A DNA stretch of 64,000 bases. Origin: Streptomyces sp. RB17 (GTDB taxonomy: Bacteria > Actinomycetota > Actinomycetes > Streptomycetales > Streptomycetaceae). The notes under the pieces were generated by a model, which was not told where the DNA came from, made no database searches, and saw only the letters and a list, made by a program, of their open reading frames with translations. The DNA lies in contig NZ_WEGL01000004.1 of the NCBI RefSeq assembly GCF_009604455.1, positions 186,001 to 250,000 of the forward strand. Direction: 5' to 3'. The stretch's first letter is position 1. Each line of letters starts with the position of its first letter. Made by a program: the position numbers and the translations under genes. Below, piece after piece: positions 36,427-45,467 of the stretch.

Positions 36427-36879
36427 ATGGGAGATCTTGAAATACGGCCTGCGACCGCGAACGACCTTGCGGAGATCGTCGCGATGCTCGCCGACGATCC
36501 GCTCGGCGCCCAGCGCGAGTCCCCCGGCGACATGACCCCGTACCGGGCCGCGCTGGGACGCCTGGAGGCCGACCCGAACCAGCACCTCGTCGTCGCCGTC
36601 CGCGAAGGCCGCGTGATCGGGACCCTCCAGCTCACGATCATTCCGGGGCTCTCCCACAAGGGAGCGACCCGCGCGCTCATCGAGGCCGTCCGCATCCACG
36701 CGGATGAGCGGGGCAGCGGGCTGGGCAGCCTGCTGATCGAGTGGGCCATCGACACCGCCCGTCGGCTGGAGTGCCGGATGGTTCAGCTGACGTCCGACAA
36801 GACACGCACCGACGCCCACCGCTTCTACGAACGGCTCGGCTTCAGCGCCACACACGAAGGCTTCAAGCTGCGGCTCTGA
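36427..36879 (+). CDS. GNAT-family acetyltransferase
   Basis: 150 residues. Features are the start GDLEIRPATANDLAEIVAML, the acetyl-CoA loop VRIHADERGSGLGSLLIEWA (R-G-S-G-L-G) near residue 95, and the last strands ARRLECRMVQLTSDKTRTDA with HRFYERLGFSATHEGFK. The fold resembles small-molecule N-acetyltransferases; substrate unknown. Followed by a parS-bearing palindrome. Confidence 0.93.
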   Translation: MGDLEIRPATANDLAEIVAMLADDPLGAQRESPGDMTPYRAALGRLEADPNQHLVVAVREGRVIGTLQLTIIPGLSHKGATRALIEAVRIHADERGSGLGSLLIEWAIDTARRLECRMVQLTSDKTRTDAHRFYERLGFSATHEGFKLRL

Positions 36880-36903
36880 CAGCACCGCGGGACCAGGAAC
36901 ACC

Positions 36904-36943
36904 ACAGGGGGGTGCGTTTCACGTGAAACACACCCCCCTGTGC
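36904..36943. terminator. 40-bp palindrome with an exact parS core; likely bidirectional terminator
   Basis: Arms of 20 bp (CACAGGGGGGTGC before the parS half) pair around the centre with one mismatch (C36916/A36931). The exact parS GTTTCACGTGAAAC occupies 36917-36930. It lies in the 73-bp convergent gap, where a terminator is needed, so one sequence probably serves both purposes. Confidence 0.8.
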
Positions 36944-36952
36944 CGTGGTGAC

Positions 36953-38338
36953 CTAGCCGATCCCCCGCCATCCCTCAGGGTCGACACCGCCGGGGACTGG
37001 TGCCTCGGGGTCGTACGGCAGCCGCGTGAACACGAATGAGCCAAGGTCGAGATGGCTCACGGCCCCGTCCGTGCGCCGTACCGGCCGCAGCGGCTCTCCG
37101 GCGAAGTATCCCTCCAGCCCCGTCCAGCTCCCGTCACCGTTGGAACGGAAGCGGGAGCGCCGGCCGCCGCCGGTCAGTGGACTGAGCGCGAGAAGGCCGT
37201 CGGCGGTCACCCGAAGACCGAAGGCATTGGTCCCCCAGTACCACTGTCCCGCCAGCTCCAGGACCGCCGGGTCGACCTCGCGCAGAGGCCTCCAGGGCTC
37301 CGGGATCCGCGGCTCCGCCTCGGCGACGATCCGCACCAGGTCGGCGCCCACCGCCCCCAGCTGCGGTCCACTGGTGCAGTTGGCCAGCACCACCGCGGCC
37401 ACGTCGTCCTCGACGCTGACGGTGAGGTTCGCCAGGAAGCCCGGCAGCGAACCGGAGTGGCCGACCAGGAGCCGGCCGTCACGGCGCTGGATCTGCAGAC
37501 CGAGTCCGTAGGTGGCCCCGTCCAGCACGTCCGCCGCCTCGGCGGGTGCCGCAGGCGTGCGCATCTCCCGCACCGACTCCGCGTTCAGCACCCGGTCGTC
37601 ACCCACGGCCAGAAACGCGGCGAACCGCGCCAGGTCCCCCGTGGTCGACCACAGTTGGCCGGCCGGTGCCATCCTGCCCAGGTCCTCCAGCGGCTCCGGC
37701 AGCATCGCATCCGCCCACGGATGCACGGCCCACCCCCCGGCATGCGGAGCCTGCGGCTGGGTGCTCGTACGCTGCAGTCCGAGCGGCTCGAGGATCTCAC
37801 TGCGCAGCACCTCCTCCCAGGGAGCGCCTCGCAGCTCCTCCACCAGCGCGCCGAGCACCGTGTAGCCGGGGTTGGAGTAGTGGTGCCGTCGGCCGACGGG
37901 GTGCAGAAGGGGCTGCTCGCCGAGCACATCGCTGAGCTCCGGGCGCAGGGTGCCCGGGGTCCGCTCCCACCAGGGCCCGGGCGACTCGGCCGCCAACCCC
38001 GCGGTGTGCGCGAGCAGTTCGGCGATCGTCGCCTCGCCGGCGCCGGTGCCGGGCAGATGCTTCTCCAGTGGGTCACCGAGGTCGAGCAAACCCTCTTCGC
38101 GCAGCCGCATCACCAGGACGGCGGTGAAGGTCTTGGTGATGGACCCGATCCTGTACTGCACGTTCTCGTCCGGCCCGTGCCCGTCCACCGAGGTCCGCGC
38201 CCCGTGCCACACGGCCTGTCCGCCCCGCACCACGGCCGCGACCAGCGACGGCGCTCGCCCTTCGGCCTGGGCGACGGCGATCCGGTGCAGCAGGGCGCGG
38301 CGCGTTGCGGGGAGCAGCTCTTCCTGAGATGACGTCAT
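36953..38338 (-). CDS. Class C beta-lactamase-like serine hydrolase
   Basis: 461 residues, cytoplasmic (no signal peptide). The catalytic motifs are present: SITK (SxxK) near residue 69, YSN (YxN) near 160, and the HSGSLPG KTG-like box near 308. After the catalytic domain there is an extra C-terminal beta domain of about 100 residues. Such enzymes include esterases and D-aminopeptidases; a role in antibiotic resistance is not indicated. It lies just before dnaB in the same direction. Confidence 0.9.
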   Translation of the reverse strand: MTSSQEELLPATRRALLHRIAVAQAEGRAPSLVAAVVRGGQAVWHGARTSVDGHGPDENVQYRIGSITKTFTAVLVMRLREEGLLDLGDPLEKHLPGTGAGEATIAELLAHTAGLAAESPGPWWERTPGTLRPELSDVLGEQPLLHPVGRRHHYSNPGYTVLGALVEELRGAPWEEVLRSEILEPLGLQRTSTQPQAPHAGGWAVHPWADAMLPEPLEDLGRMAPAGQLWSTTGDLARFAAFLAVGDDRVLNAESVREMRTPAAPAEAADVLDGATYGLGLQIQRRDGRLLVGHSGSLPGFLANLTVSVEDDVAAVVLANCTSGPQLGAVGADLVRIVAEAEPRIPEPWRPLREVDPAVLELAGQWYWGTNAFGLRVTADGLLALSPLTGGGRRSRFRSNGDGSWTGLEGYFAGEPLRPVRRTDGAVSHLDLGSFVFTRLPYDPEAPVPGGVDPEGWRGIG

Positions 38339-38418
38339 GCGCTCAGTTCATCTGCTCGGGCGGCGGACGTCGAGTTCATTTGCCCGAGCCGAGGCAGTCC
38401 CGCGGGCCGGCTTCCTGA

Positions 38419-39897
38419 TCAGGTCTGGGCCATGTCCACGAAGCGGGAGTAGTGGCCCTGGAAGGCGACCGTGATGGTGGCCGTGGGGCCGTTACGGTGC
38501 TTGGCCACGATCAGGTCGGCCTCGCCCGCGCGCGGGGACTCCTTCTCGTACGCGTCCTCGCGGTGCAGCAGGATGACCATGTCGGCGTCCTGCTCGATGG
38601 AGCCGGACTCACGCAGGTCCGAGACCATCGGCTTCTTGTCCGTGCGCTGTTCGGGGCCACGGTTGAGCTGGGAGAGCGCGATGACCGGGATCTCCAGCTC
38701 CTTGGCGAGCAGCTTGAGGTTACGGGACATGTCCGAGACCTCTTGCTGACGGCTCTCGGCGCGCTTGGAGCCGCCGGACTGCATCAGCTGGAGGTAGTCG
38801 ATGACGACCAGCTTCAGGTCGTTGCGCTGCTTCAGGCGCCGGCACTTGGCACGGATCTCCATCATCGACAGATTGGGGGAGTCGTCGATGTAGAGCGGTG
38901 CGGCCGAGACGTCCGGCATACGGCGGGCGAGCCTGGTCCAGTCCTCGTCGGTCATCGTGCCGGACCGCATGTGGTGCAGCGCGACCCGGGCCTCGGCGGA
39001 CAGCAGGCGCATCGCGATCTCGTTGCGGCCCATCTCGAGGGAGAAGATGACGCTCGGCAAGTTGTTCTTGATCGAGGCGGCCCGCGCGAAGTCCAGCGCC
39101 AGCGTCGACTTACCCATGGCGGGTCGGGCGGCGATGACGATCATCTGGCCCGGGTGCAGACCGTTCGTCAGCGAGTCGAAGTCGGTGAAGCCGGTCGGCA
39201 CACCGGTCATCTCGCCGCTGCGCGAGCCGATCGCCTCGATCTCGTCGAGGGCGCCTTCCATGATGTCGCCGAGCGGCAGATAGTCCTCGCTGGTGCGCTG
39301 CTCGGTGACGGCGTAGATCTCGGCCTGGGCGCGGTTGACGATCTCGTCCACGTCGCCGTCGGCCGCGTATCCCATCTGCGTGATGCGCGTGCCCGCTTCG
39401 ACCAGGCGGCGCAGCACCGCCCGCTCATGGACGATCTCGGCGTAGTACTCGGCGTTGGCCGCCGTCGGCACGGTCTGGACGAGGCTGTGCAGATACGCGG
39501 CCCCGCCGACCTTGTTGATCTCGCCGCGCTTGGTGAGTTCGGCGGCGATGGTGATCGGGTCGGCCGGCTCGCCCTTGGCGTAGACGTCGAGGATCGCCTG
39601 GTAGATCGTCTCGTGTGCGGGCTTGTAGAAGTCGTGGCCTTTGAGGATCTCGACGACGTCGGCGATGGCGTCCTTGGACAGCAGCATGCCGCCCAGCACG
39701 GACTGTTCGGCGTCCAGGTCCTGCGGCGGCACCCGCTCGAAGGAGGAACCCCCGCCATCCCAGGCGGTGTTCTCCCGGCCCCGGTCGTGCTGTTCGTCAC
39801 GACCCCGGCCGCCGTCACCGCGCCGGCGGGAGGCCGGCAGACGATCACTGGGTCCGGCATCGGCCCACGGATCGTCCAAGGGCTCGGAAATACTCAC
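38419..39897 (-). CDS. dnaB: Replicative DNA helicase DnaB
   Basis: 492 residues from the GTG at 39897, chosen because GGAGGAGG lies eight bases upstream (a longer open frame continues to 40086). DnaB is the hexameric helicase that unwinds DNA at the fork. The first 50 residues are a basic, low-complexity tail, then the N-terminal collar domain (PPQDLDAEQSVLGGMLL), the linker, and the RecA-like motor with Walker A AARPAMGKST near 235, LVVIDYLQLM as Walker B and SQLNRGPEQR. No intein is present. Confidence 0.97.
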   Translation of the reverse strand: MSISEPLDDPWADAGPSDRLPASRRRGDGGRGRDEQHDRGRENTAWDGGGSSFERVPPQDLDAEQSVLGGMLLSKDAIADVVEILKGHDFYKPAHETIYQAILDVYAKGEPADPITIAAELTKRGEINKVGGAAYLHSLVQTVPTAANAEYYAEIVHERAVLRRLVEAGTRITQMGYAADGDVDEIVNRAQAEIYAVTEQRTSEDYLPLGDIMEGALDEIEAIGSRSGEMTGVPTGFTDFDSLTNGLHPGQMIVIAARPAMGKSTLALDFARAASIKNNLPSVIFSLEMGRNEIAMRLLSAEARVALHHMRSGTMTDEDWTRLARRMPDVSAAPLYIDDSPNLSMMEIRAKCRRLKQRNDLKLVVIDYLQLMQSGGSKRAESRQQEVSDMSRNLKLLAKELEIPVIALSQLNRGPEQRTDKKPMVSDLRESGSIEQDADMVILLHREDAYEKESPRAGEADLIVAKHRNGPTATITVAFQGHYSRFVDMAQT

Positions 39898-40101
39898 CGA
39901 GCCACCTCCTCCCGTCCGCACGGCGGACCTCGCCGTGCCCTCTTTTGTACGGCACGACACTGACAAATGAGAGGCCCGGCTCCGGTTCCGACGCGTCGGA
40001 TTTGCGATGCTTCCCGGACCGCGGAAAGGGCGCTTTCCGGGCCGAGGGAAGGAGCGGGCGCCGGACAACGGTAGGCCCGTCGGCACCGTCAGCCAATCTG
40101 G

Positions 40102-40364
40102 TTATCCACAGGCCATGTGGACGAGCGCCCGGATGCTGTGGAGAACTCACCGAAACCTGTGCACGACCCGGTGGACAGCCCTGTGAACAAGCCCTCTCTC
40201 CCGCTCACAAGATCGCGTTGACCTGCGTCTTTACCGTCCACCGGCTGTGCAGAAGAAAAACTTCCCCAGTCGGGCCACGTTCGCTTCGAACGGTGCGCGA
40301 AAGGACGCGCCCAGAGCGGAGAGGTAAGGGTCACTCAGTGATTGCATCACTTACCTGTGGACGG
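40102..40364. promoter_or_regulatory. DnaA-box-rich intergenic region upstream of dnaB
   Basis: The 480-bp gap between divergent dnaB and the MATE gene has at least four DnaA-type boxes: TTATCCACA plus strand at 40102-40110, and on the minus strand TCGTCCACA (40116-40124), TTCTCCACA (40137-40145) and CCGTCCACA (40356-40364). A one-mismatch box lies near 40171-40179. These fit the loose Streptomyces consensus (YYVTCCACA). The cluster might correspond to one of the other DnaA-box clusters described near oriC of S. coelicolor (H24), but this is inference. No gene is seen in the gap. Confidence 0.65.
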
Positions 40365-40378
40365 TTAGATTAGTGCTC

Positions 40379-41716
40379 ATGACACAGGCTCCCGCGATAC
40401 CCCAGGCCACCCGACGGCGGCACGACCGAGAGATCGTCGCGCTGGCCGTCCCGGCCTTCGGCGCGCTCGTCGCCGAGCCTCTCTTCGTCATGGCGGACAG
40501 TGCCATCGTCGGCCATCTCGGGACCGTGCAGCTCGCCGGTCTCGGTGTTGCCTCGGCCCTGCTCACCACCGCGGTGAGCGTCTTCGTCTTTCTCGCCTAT
40601 GCCACCACCGCCGCCGTGGCCCGGCGCGTAGGCGCAGGCGATCTCCAGGCCGCGATCCGCCAGGGCATGGACGGCATCTGGCTGGCGCTGCTGCTCGGCA
40701 TCGCCGTCATCGCCGTCGTCCTTCCGCTGGCCCCCGGCATCGTGGACCTCTTCGGTGCCTCCACGACCGCCGCCCCTTATGCCACGACGTATCTGCGCAT
40801 CTCCTCGCTCGGCATCCCCGCCATGCTCATCGTCCTCGCTGCGACGGGCGTGCTCCGCGGTCTGCAGGACACCCGAACCCCGCTCTGTGTCGCCGTCGCG
40901 GGCTTCATCGCCAACGGCGCCCTCAATGCAGGACTCGTCTACGGCGCCGGGCTCGGCATCGCCGGTTCGGCCTGGGGTACGGTCATCACCCAGTGCGGCA
41001 TGGCGGCCGTCTATCTGGCCGTGGTCGTCCGCGGGGCCCGTCGGCACGGGGCTTCGCTTCGCCCGGACGCCGCCGGAATCCGGGCCTCGGCCCAGGCCGG
41101 CGTTCCGCTCCTGGTCCGCACCCTGTCGCTGCGGGCGATCCTGATGATCGCAACGGCGGTCGCGGCACATCTGGGCGACGCCGAAATCGCCGCCCACCAG
41201 ATCGTCCTGTCCCTGTGGAGTCTGCTGGCTTTCGCTCTCGACGCGATAGCGATCGCGGGACAGGCCATCATCGGCCGGTATCTCGGGGCGAACGACGTCC
41301 AAGGAGCGCGTGAGGCCTGCCGTCGCATGGTCCAGTGGGGCATCGCGACCGGCGTGGCCCTCGGTCTTCTCGTGGTGGCCGCCCGTCCGCTGTTCCTGCC
41401 GCTGTTCACCGGAGACTCCGTGGTCAAGGACGCTGCGCTGCCCGCGCTGCTGATGGTGGCTCTCTCGCAACCCATCTGCGGGATCGTCTTCGTGCTGGAC
41501 GGAGTCCTGATGGGCGCCGGCGACGGGCCGTACCTGGCTGGGGCCATGGTCGTCACCCTCGCGGTGTTCGCTCCGGTCGCCCTGCTCGTGCCCACCCTCG
41601 GCGGCGGTCTCAGCGCGCTGTGGGCCGCGATGACGCTGATGATGGCCATCCGCATGCTGACCCTGTGGCTGCGTACACGCTCGGGTCGCTGGATCGTCAC
41701 CGGCGCCACCCGCTGA
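40379..41716 (+). CDS. MATE-family (DinF-like) efflux transporter
   Basis: 445 residues, twelve helices in two halves. It opens with REIVALAVPAFGALVAEPLF and shows VMADSAIVGHLGTVQLAGLG near residue 40, typical of DinF-type MATE proteins. Such proteins export cationic compounds using a Na+ or H+ gradient. The ATG at 40379 sits near the end of the DnaA-box-rich gap. It is convergent with the rplI operon. Confidence 0.92.
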   Translation: MTQAPAIPQATRRRHDREIVALAVPAFGALVAEPLFVMADSAIVGHLGTVQLAGLGVASALLTTAVSVFVFLAYATTAAVARRVGAGDLQAAIRQGMDGIWLALLLGIAVIAVVLPLAPGIVDLFGASTTAAPYATTYLRISSLGIPAMLIVLAATGVLRGLQDTRTPLCVAVAGFIANGALNAGLVYGAGLGIAGSAWGTVITQCGMAAVYLAVVVRGARRHGASLRPDAAGIRASAQAGVPLLVRTLSLRAILMIATAVAAHLGDAEIAAHQIVLSLWSLLAFALDAIAIAGQAIIGRYLGANDVQGAREACRRMVQWGIATGVALGLLVVAARPLFLPLFTGDSVVKDAALPALLMVALSQPICGIVFVLDGVLMGAGDGPYLAGAMVVTLAVFAPVALLVPTLGGGLSALWAAMTLMMAIRMLTLWLRTRSGRWIVTGATR

Positions 41717-41743
41717 GCGGACGGGCAGAGTCACACGGTCGCG

Positions 41744-41757
41744 GTTTCACGTGAAAC
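41744..41757. promoter_or_regulatory. parS site (exact)
   Basis: Perfect GTTTCACGTGAAAC 28 bp after the MATE gene stop, in the convergent gap before rplI. Confidence 0.93.
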
Positions 41758-41798
41758 ATGCAGCACCTGCGCGCCGCGTTGTCCGGCACTCCATGCGA

Positions 41799-41830
41799 AG
41801 AGGGGCCGCCCCGCAAGGGACGGCCCCTCT
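41799..41830. terminator. Hairpin terminator for the rpsF-ssb-rpsR-rplI operon
   Basis: AGAGGGGCCG pairs with CGGCCCCTCT around a CCCCGCAAGGGA region that pairs further, 27 bp after the rplI stop. It can also serve the convergent MATE gene. Confidence 0.85.
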
Positions 41831-41856
41831 CTCAGCTGCTCAAGCCGAGCGCAGCG

Positions 41857-42303
41857 TCACGCTGCGATGACCTCGATGTTGACCTTGGCGGCCACCTCGG
41901 GGTGCAGACGCACGGACGTCTCGTGGGCGCCCAGGGTCTTGATCGGAGCAGTCAGCTCGATGCGGCGCTTGTCGACCTCGGGGCCACCGGAAGCCTTGAT
42001 CGCGGACGCGATGTCGGCCGGGGTGACGGAACCGAAGAGACGGCCGGAGTCGCCGGAGCGGACGGCCAGACGGACCTTGACGCCCTCGAGCTGGGCCTTC
42101 ACCTGGTTGGCCTGCTCGATGGTCTGGATCTCGTGGATCTTGCGAGCGCGACGGATCTGCTCGACGTCCTTCTCGCCACCCTTGGTCCAGCGGATAGCGA
42201 ACTTCCGCGGGATCAGGTAGTTGCGAGCGTAACCGTCCTTGACGTCGACGACGTCGCCCGCGGCACCGAGGCCGGAGACCTCGTGGGTGAGGATGATCTT
42301 CAT
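41857..42303 (-). CDS. rplI: 50S ribosomal protein L9
   Basis: 148 residues, canonical: MKIILTHEVSGLGAAGDVVD start, KDGYARNYLIPRKFAI, and the C-terminal RNA-binding domain after the central helix (RLFGSVTPADIASAI). Last gene of the rpsF-ssb-rpsR-rplI cluster, 18 bp after rpsR. Confidence 0.98.
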   Translation of the reverse strand: MKIILTHEVSGLGAAGDVVDVKDGYARNYLIPRKFAIRWTKGGEKDVEQIRRARKIHEIQTIEQANQVKAQLEGVKVRLAVRSGDSGRLFGSVTPADIASAIKASGGPEVDKRRIELTAPIKTLGAHETSVRLHPEVAAKVNIEVIAA

Positions 42304-42321
42304 GAGTCGGTCACCCTTCCC

Positions 42322-42558
42322 TTAGCGCGCGGTGGACGTGTAGGGCAGCAGCGCCATCTCACGGCTGTTCTTGACGGCCGTGGCGACGTCACGCTGGTGC
42401 TGCGTGCAGTTGCCGGTCACGCGGCGGGCACGGATCTTGCCGCGGTCGGAAATGAACTTCCGCAGCATGTTCGTGTCCTTGTAGTCCACGTACGTGACCT
42501 TGTCCTTGCAGAAAGCGCAGACCTTCTTCTTCGGCTTGCGCACAGGCGGCTTCGCCAT
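42322..42558 (-). CDS. rpsR: 30S ribosomal protein S18, zinc-binding form
   Basis: 78 residues: KKKVCAFCKDKVTYVDYKD, then RKFISDRGKIRARRVTGNC and TQHQRDVATA. A CXXC pair plus a later Cys and His make the zinc (C+) ribbon. Streptomyces usually carries a second, zinc-free S18 elsewhere, used under zinc starvation. The C-terminus (REMALLPYTSTAR) is standard. The gene sits between ssb and rplI. Confidence 0.97.
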   Translation of the reverse strand: MAKPPVRKPKKKVCAFCKDKVTYVDYKDTNMLRKFISDRGKIRARRVTGNCTQHQRDVATAVKNSREMALLPYTSTAR

Positions 42559-42615
42559 GGTGTTTCTCCTGTGTGATCAAGAAGTTTGGGTACGACCCAC
42601 CCTCGGTCCGAGGAC

Positions 42616-43206
42616 CTAGAAGGGGGGCTCGTCCGAGTAGCCGCCACCGCCGCCGGAGCCTCCGCCCCAGCCACCGCCGGCCTGGCCGCCGCCCTGGTTG
42701 CCACCGGCGGGAGCGCCGGTCGCCCACGGGTCGTCGGCCGGAGCACCGCCGCCCTGCTGGCCGCCACCGGGGCCACCGCCCCAGCCGCCGCCCTGCTGGC
42801 CGCCACCGCCGCCGTAACCACCCTGGCCACCGCGAGCGCCACCGGCGGTCTTGGTGACCTTGGCCGTGGCGTTGCGCAGGCTGGGGCCGACTTCCTCGAC
42901 GTCCAGCTCGTAGACCGTGCGCTTGACGCCCTCACGGTCCTCGTAGGACCGCTGCTTCAGCCGGCCCTGCACGATGACGCGCATGCCTCGCTGGAGCGAC
43001 TCGGCGACGTTCTCCGCCGCCTGACGCCAGACCGAGCAGGTCAGGAACAGGCTCTCGCCGTCCTTCCACTCGTTCGTCTGACGGTCGAAGGTGCGGGGAG
43101 TGGACGCGACACGGAACTTCGCGACCGCCGCACCGGACGGGGTGAAGCGCAGCTCGGGGTCGTCGACAAGATTGCCGATGACCGTGATGACGGTCTCGCC
43201 TGCCAT
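42616..43206 (-). CDS. ssb: Single-stranded DNA-binding protein
   Basis: 196 residues. The N-terminal 110 residues form the OB fold (ETVITVIGNLVDDPELRFTP, ERGMRVIVQGRLKQRSYED). The C-terminal part is a long Gly/Gln-rich tail (GGGQQGGGWGGGPG), ending in the acidic tip YSDEPPF typical of SSB, which recruits repair and replication proteins. It lies between rpsF and rpsR, as in most bacteria. Confidence 0.97.
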   Translation of the reverse strand: MAGETVITVIGNLVDDPELRFTPSGAAVAKFRVASTPRTFDRQTNEWKDGESLFLTCSVWRQAAENVAESLQRGMRVIVQGRLKQRSYEDREGVKRTVYELDVEEVGPSLRNATAKVTKTAGGARGGQGGYGGGGGQQGGGWGGGPGGGQQGGGAPADDPWATGAPAGGNQGGGQAGGGWGGGSGGGGGYSDEPPF

Positions 43207-43284
43207 GGGGGAACCTCTCGGCGGGTTTGCTGCTGGCTGCTTGGTGCTGCTACTCGAATCCCGAGATCAGCTGAGCGCGAAGGC

Positions 43285-43575
43285 TCAGTGCATCTCGGGG
43301 CGGAGGACCTTGGTCCGGAGGACCGACTCGTTCAGGTTCATCTGGCGGTCGAGCTCCTTGACGACCGCAGGCTCGGCCTGCAGGTCGATGACCGAGTAGA
43401 TACCCTCGGGCTTCTTCTTGATCTCGTAGGCGAGACGACGACGGCCCCAGGTGTCGACCTTCTCAACCTTGCCGCCACCGTCACGGACGACGGACAGGAA
43501 GTTCTCGATCAGCGGGGAGACAGCACGCTCCTCGAGATCGGGGTCGAGGATGACCATCACCTCGTAGTGACGCAT
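43285..43575 (-). CDS. rpsF: 30S ribosomal protein S6
   Basis: 96 residues from the ATG at 43575, which has an ideal AAAGGAGGTG ribosome-binding site. Signature is MRHYEVMVILDPDLEERAVS and the C-terminal LNLNE-type stretch before VLRTKVLRPEMH. It heads the operon rpsF-ssb-rpsR-rplI. Confidence 0.98.
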   Translation of the reverse strand: MRHYEVMVILDPDLEERAVSPLIENFLSVVRDGGGKVEKVDTWGRRRLAYEIKKKPEGIYSVIDLQAEPAVVKELDRQMNLNESVLRTKVLRPEMH

Positions 43576-43847
43576 GTGGAACCCACCTCCTTTGGACTCA
43601 GCGGCCACGGTCGTTCCGTGGCAGGAGGGTTGTGATGCGTACGCAACGGTATCGGCCGCCACTGACAATCGGGATCCTCTGAGGGATCCCGCAGTGTTAC
43701 CTGGACAGGGGTGGGCAGACACCAGTGCAGACGGTACAGACTACCCGCACACCCGCTTCCGGTTGAAATCCGCCCGCGAGGACCGTCACCCTGTATACGT
43801 CGGGTGTGTACGGCGCTACTGTGCGCCGTCTTCCGCAGGAGGTGCCC

Positions 43848-44159
43848 ATGGCACAGGCATTGCATCCCAACGTCGCCGGTTCCCTCTTCGCCACGGACGG
43901 CAAGCGCCGTCCGCTGCAGGACGCCCTGATGGGGGGCACGCTCATGCTCGGCGTCCTGTCCTTCATCACGTCCTTCTTCGCCGGCCTGCACCTGCTGTCG
44001 TCGTGGACGGGGCTGGTGGGGCTGCTCGTCGGCATCTACGGACAGTGGATCTCGGTGACCACGCGAGAGCGCTTCGGGCTGGTGGTCGGTATGGGCGCCT
44101 CCGGGGTCGGTTTCCTCATCAGCATGGCGAACGGCGGATTGTTCGGCGGCCTCTTCTAA
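43848..44159 (+). CDS. Small hypothetical membrane protein
   Basis: 103 residues with GCAGGAGGTG in front of the ATG. Three hydrophobic segments occur: LMGGTLMLGVLSFITSFFAG, LVGLLVGIYGQWISV, and LVVGMGASGVGFLISMANGG. The Gly-rich C-terminus GGLFGGLF is distinctive. Conserved in position beside rpsF in Streptomyces; function unknown. Confidence 0.85.
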   Translation: MAQALHPNVAGSLFATDGKRRPLQDALMGGTLMLGVLSFITSFFAGLHLLSSWTGLVGLLVGIYGQWISVTTRERFGLVVGMGASGVGFLISMANGGLFGGLF

Positions 44160-44262
44160 GCCGTACGCCCAGTCGGGGCGCTCGCACGGCGCAGTAGGCT
44201 TCGGCGCGAGAGCCGGAGCCCCTGTACCCATGGGGACACACCAGCCCGAGGAGCGCCCCGAC

Positions 44263-45384
44263 ATGAGCCTGACCCTGAGGACCATCAGCCGCGAGCAACA
44301 TCTGGCCTACATCCAGAGCCTGCCGGCGGCGAGCCACATGCAGGTTCCGGCCTGGGCCGATGTGAAGGCGGAGTGGCGCTCGGAGAACCTCGGCTGGTTC
44401 GACGACCGCACCGGCGAACTGGTCGGTGTGGGCCTGGTCCTCTACCGTCAGCTGCCCAAGATCAAGCGCTACCTCGCCTACCTCCCCGAGGGCCCGGTCA
44501 TCAACTGGTACGCGCCGAATCTGGACGACTGGATCCAGCCGATGCTGGCGCACCTGAAGCAGCAGGGCGCCTTTTCCGTGAAGATGGGCCCGCCGGTGAT
44601 CATCCGGCGCTGGAACGCCGAGACGATCAAGAAGGGCATCCAGGACCAGGACGTCAAGCGTCTGCGCGACCTGGAGGCCGACCTCATCGAGCCGCGCGCC
44701 TTCGAGGTGGCCGACAAGCTGCGCCGTATGGGCTGGCAGCAGGGCGAGGACGGCGGCGCCGGCTTCGGCGACGTACAGCCCCGCTACGTCTACCAGGTGC
44801 CGCTCGCCAACCGCTCCCTGGAAGAGGTCCACAAGAACTTCAACCAGCTGTGGCGACGCAACATCAAGAAGGCCGAGAAGGCCGGCGTCGAGGTCGTCCA
44901 GGGCGGCTACCAGGACCTGGCCGAGTGGCAGCGGCTGTACGAGATCACCGCTGTGCGCGACCACTTCCGGCCCCGCCCGCTGTCGTACTTCCAGCGCATG
45001 TGGACGGCCCTCAACACCGAGGACCCGAACCGGATGCGGCTGTACTTCGCGCGGCACAACGGCGTGAACCTGTCCGCGGCGACGATGCTGATCGTCGGCG
45101 GGCACGTCTGGTACTCCTACGGCGCCTCGGACAACATCGGCCGTGAGGTCCGGCCCTCGAACGCGATGCAGTGGCGGATGCTGCGCGACGCCTACGCGCT
45201 CGGCGCCACCGTCTACGACCTGCGCGGCATCTCCGACTCGCTGGACGAGACGGACCACCTCTTCGGCCTGATCCAGTTCAAGGTCGGCACCGGCGGTCAG
45301 GCCGCCGAATACCTCGGTGAATGGGACTTCCCGCTCAACAAGCTGCTCCACAAGGCACTCGACATCTACATGTCGCGCCGCTGA
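44263..45384 (+). CDS. femX: FemX-type peptidoglycan bridge aminoacyltransferase
   Basis: 373 residues. The Fem/MurM family adds amino acids from aminoacyl-tRNA to lipid II side chains. Visible are the first GNAT-like half (HMQVPAWADVKAEW), a possible coiled-coil arm (LEEVHKNFNQLWRRNIKKAE), and the second half with HVWYSYGASD, AMQWRMLRDAYALGATVYDL and FGLIQFKVGTGGQAAEYLGE. In S. coelicolor, the equivalent enzyme puts the first branch glycine on the LL-Dap residue and is essential in the absence of VanK. It is followed by a linked alanine-racemase-like gene. Confidence 0.92.
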   Translation: MSLTLRTISREQHLAYIQSLPAASHMQVPAWADVKAEWRSENLGWFDDRTGELVGVGLVLYRQLPKIKRYLAYLPEGPVINWYAPNLDDWIQPMLAHLKQQGAFSVKMGPPVIIRRWNAETIKKGIQDQDVKRLRDLEADLIEPRAFEVADKLRRMGWQQGEDGGAGFGDVQPRYVYQVPLANRSLEEVHKNFNQLWRRNIKKAEKAGVEVVQGGYQDLAEWQRLYEITAVRDHFRPRPLSYFQRMWTALNTEDPNRMRLYFARHNGVNLSAATMLIVGGHVWYSYGASDNIGREVRPSNAMQWRMLRDAYALGATVYDLRGISDSLDETDHLFGLIQFKVGTGGQAAEYLGEWDFPLNKLLHKALDIYMSRR

Positions 45385-45467
45385 GCCACGGGCGTTTGGT
45401 TCCATAGGGTTCACAGCTTTCGCACCTCTGATACACCGCAGCCACGAGAAAGGTTCCGGGTCCGGCC

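Noticed and set aside
36953..38338. Serine hydrolase as an antibiotic-resistance beta-lactamase
   Set aside because: It has no signal peptide and has an extra C-terminal domain, and class C-like folds are common in esterases and peptidases.
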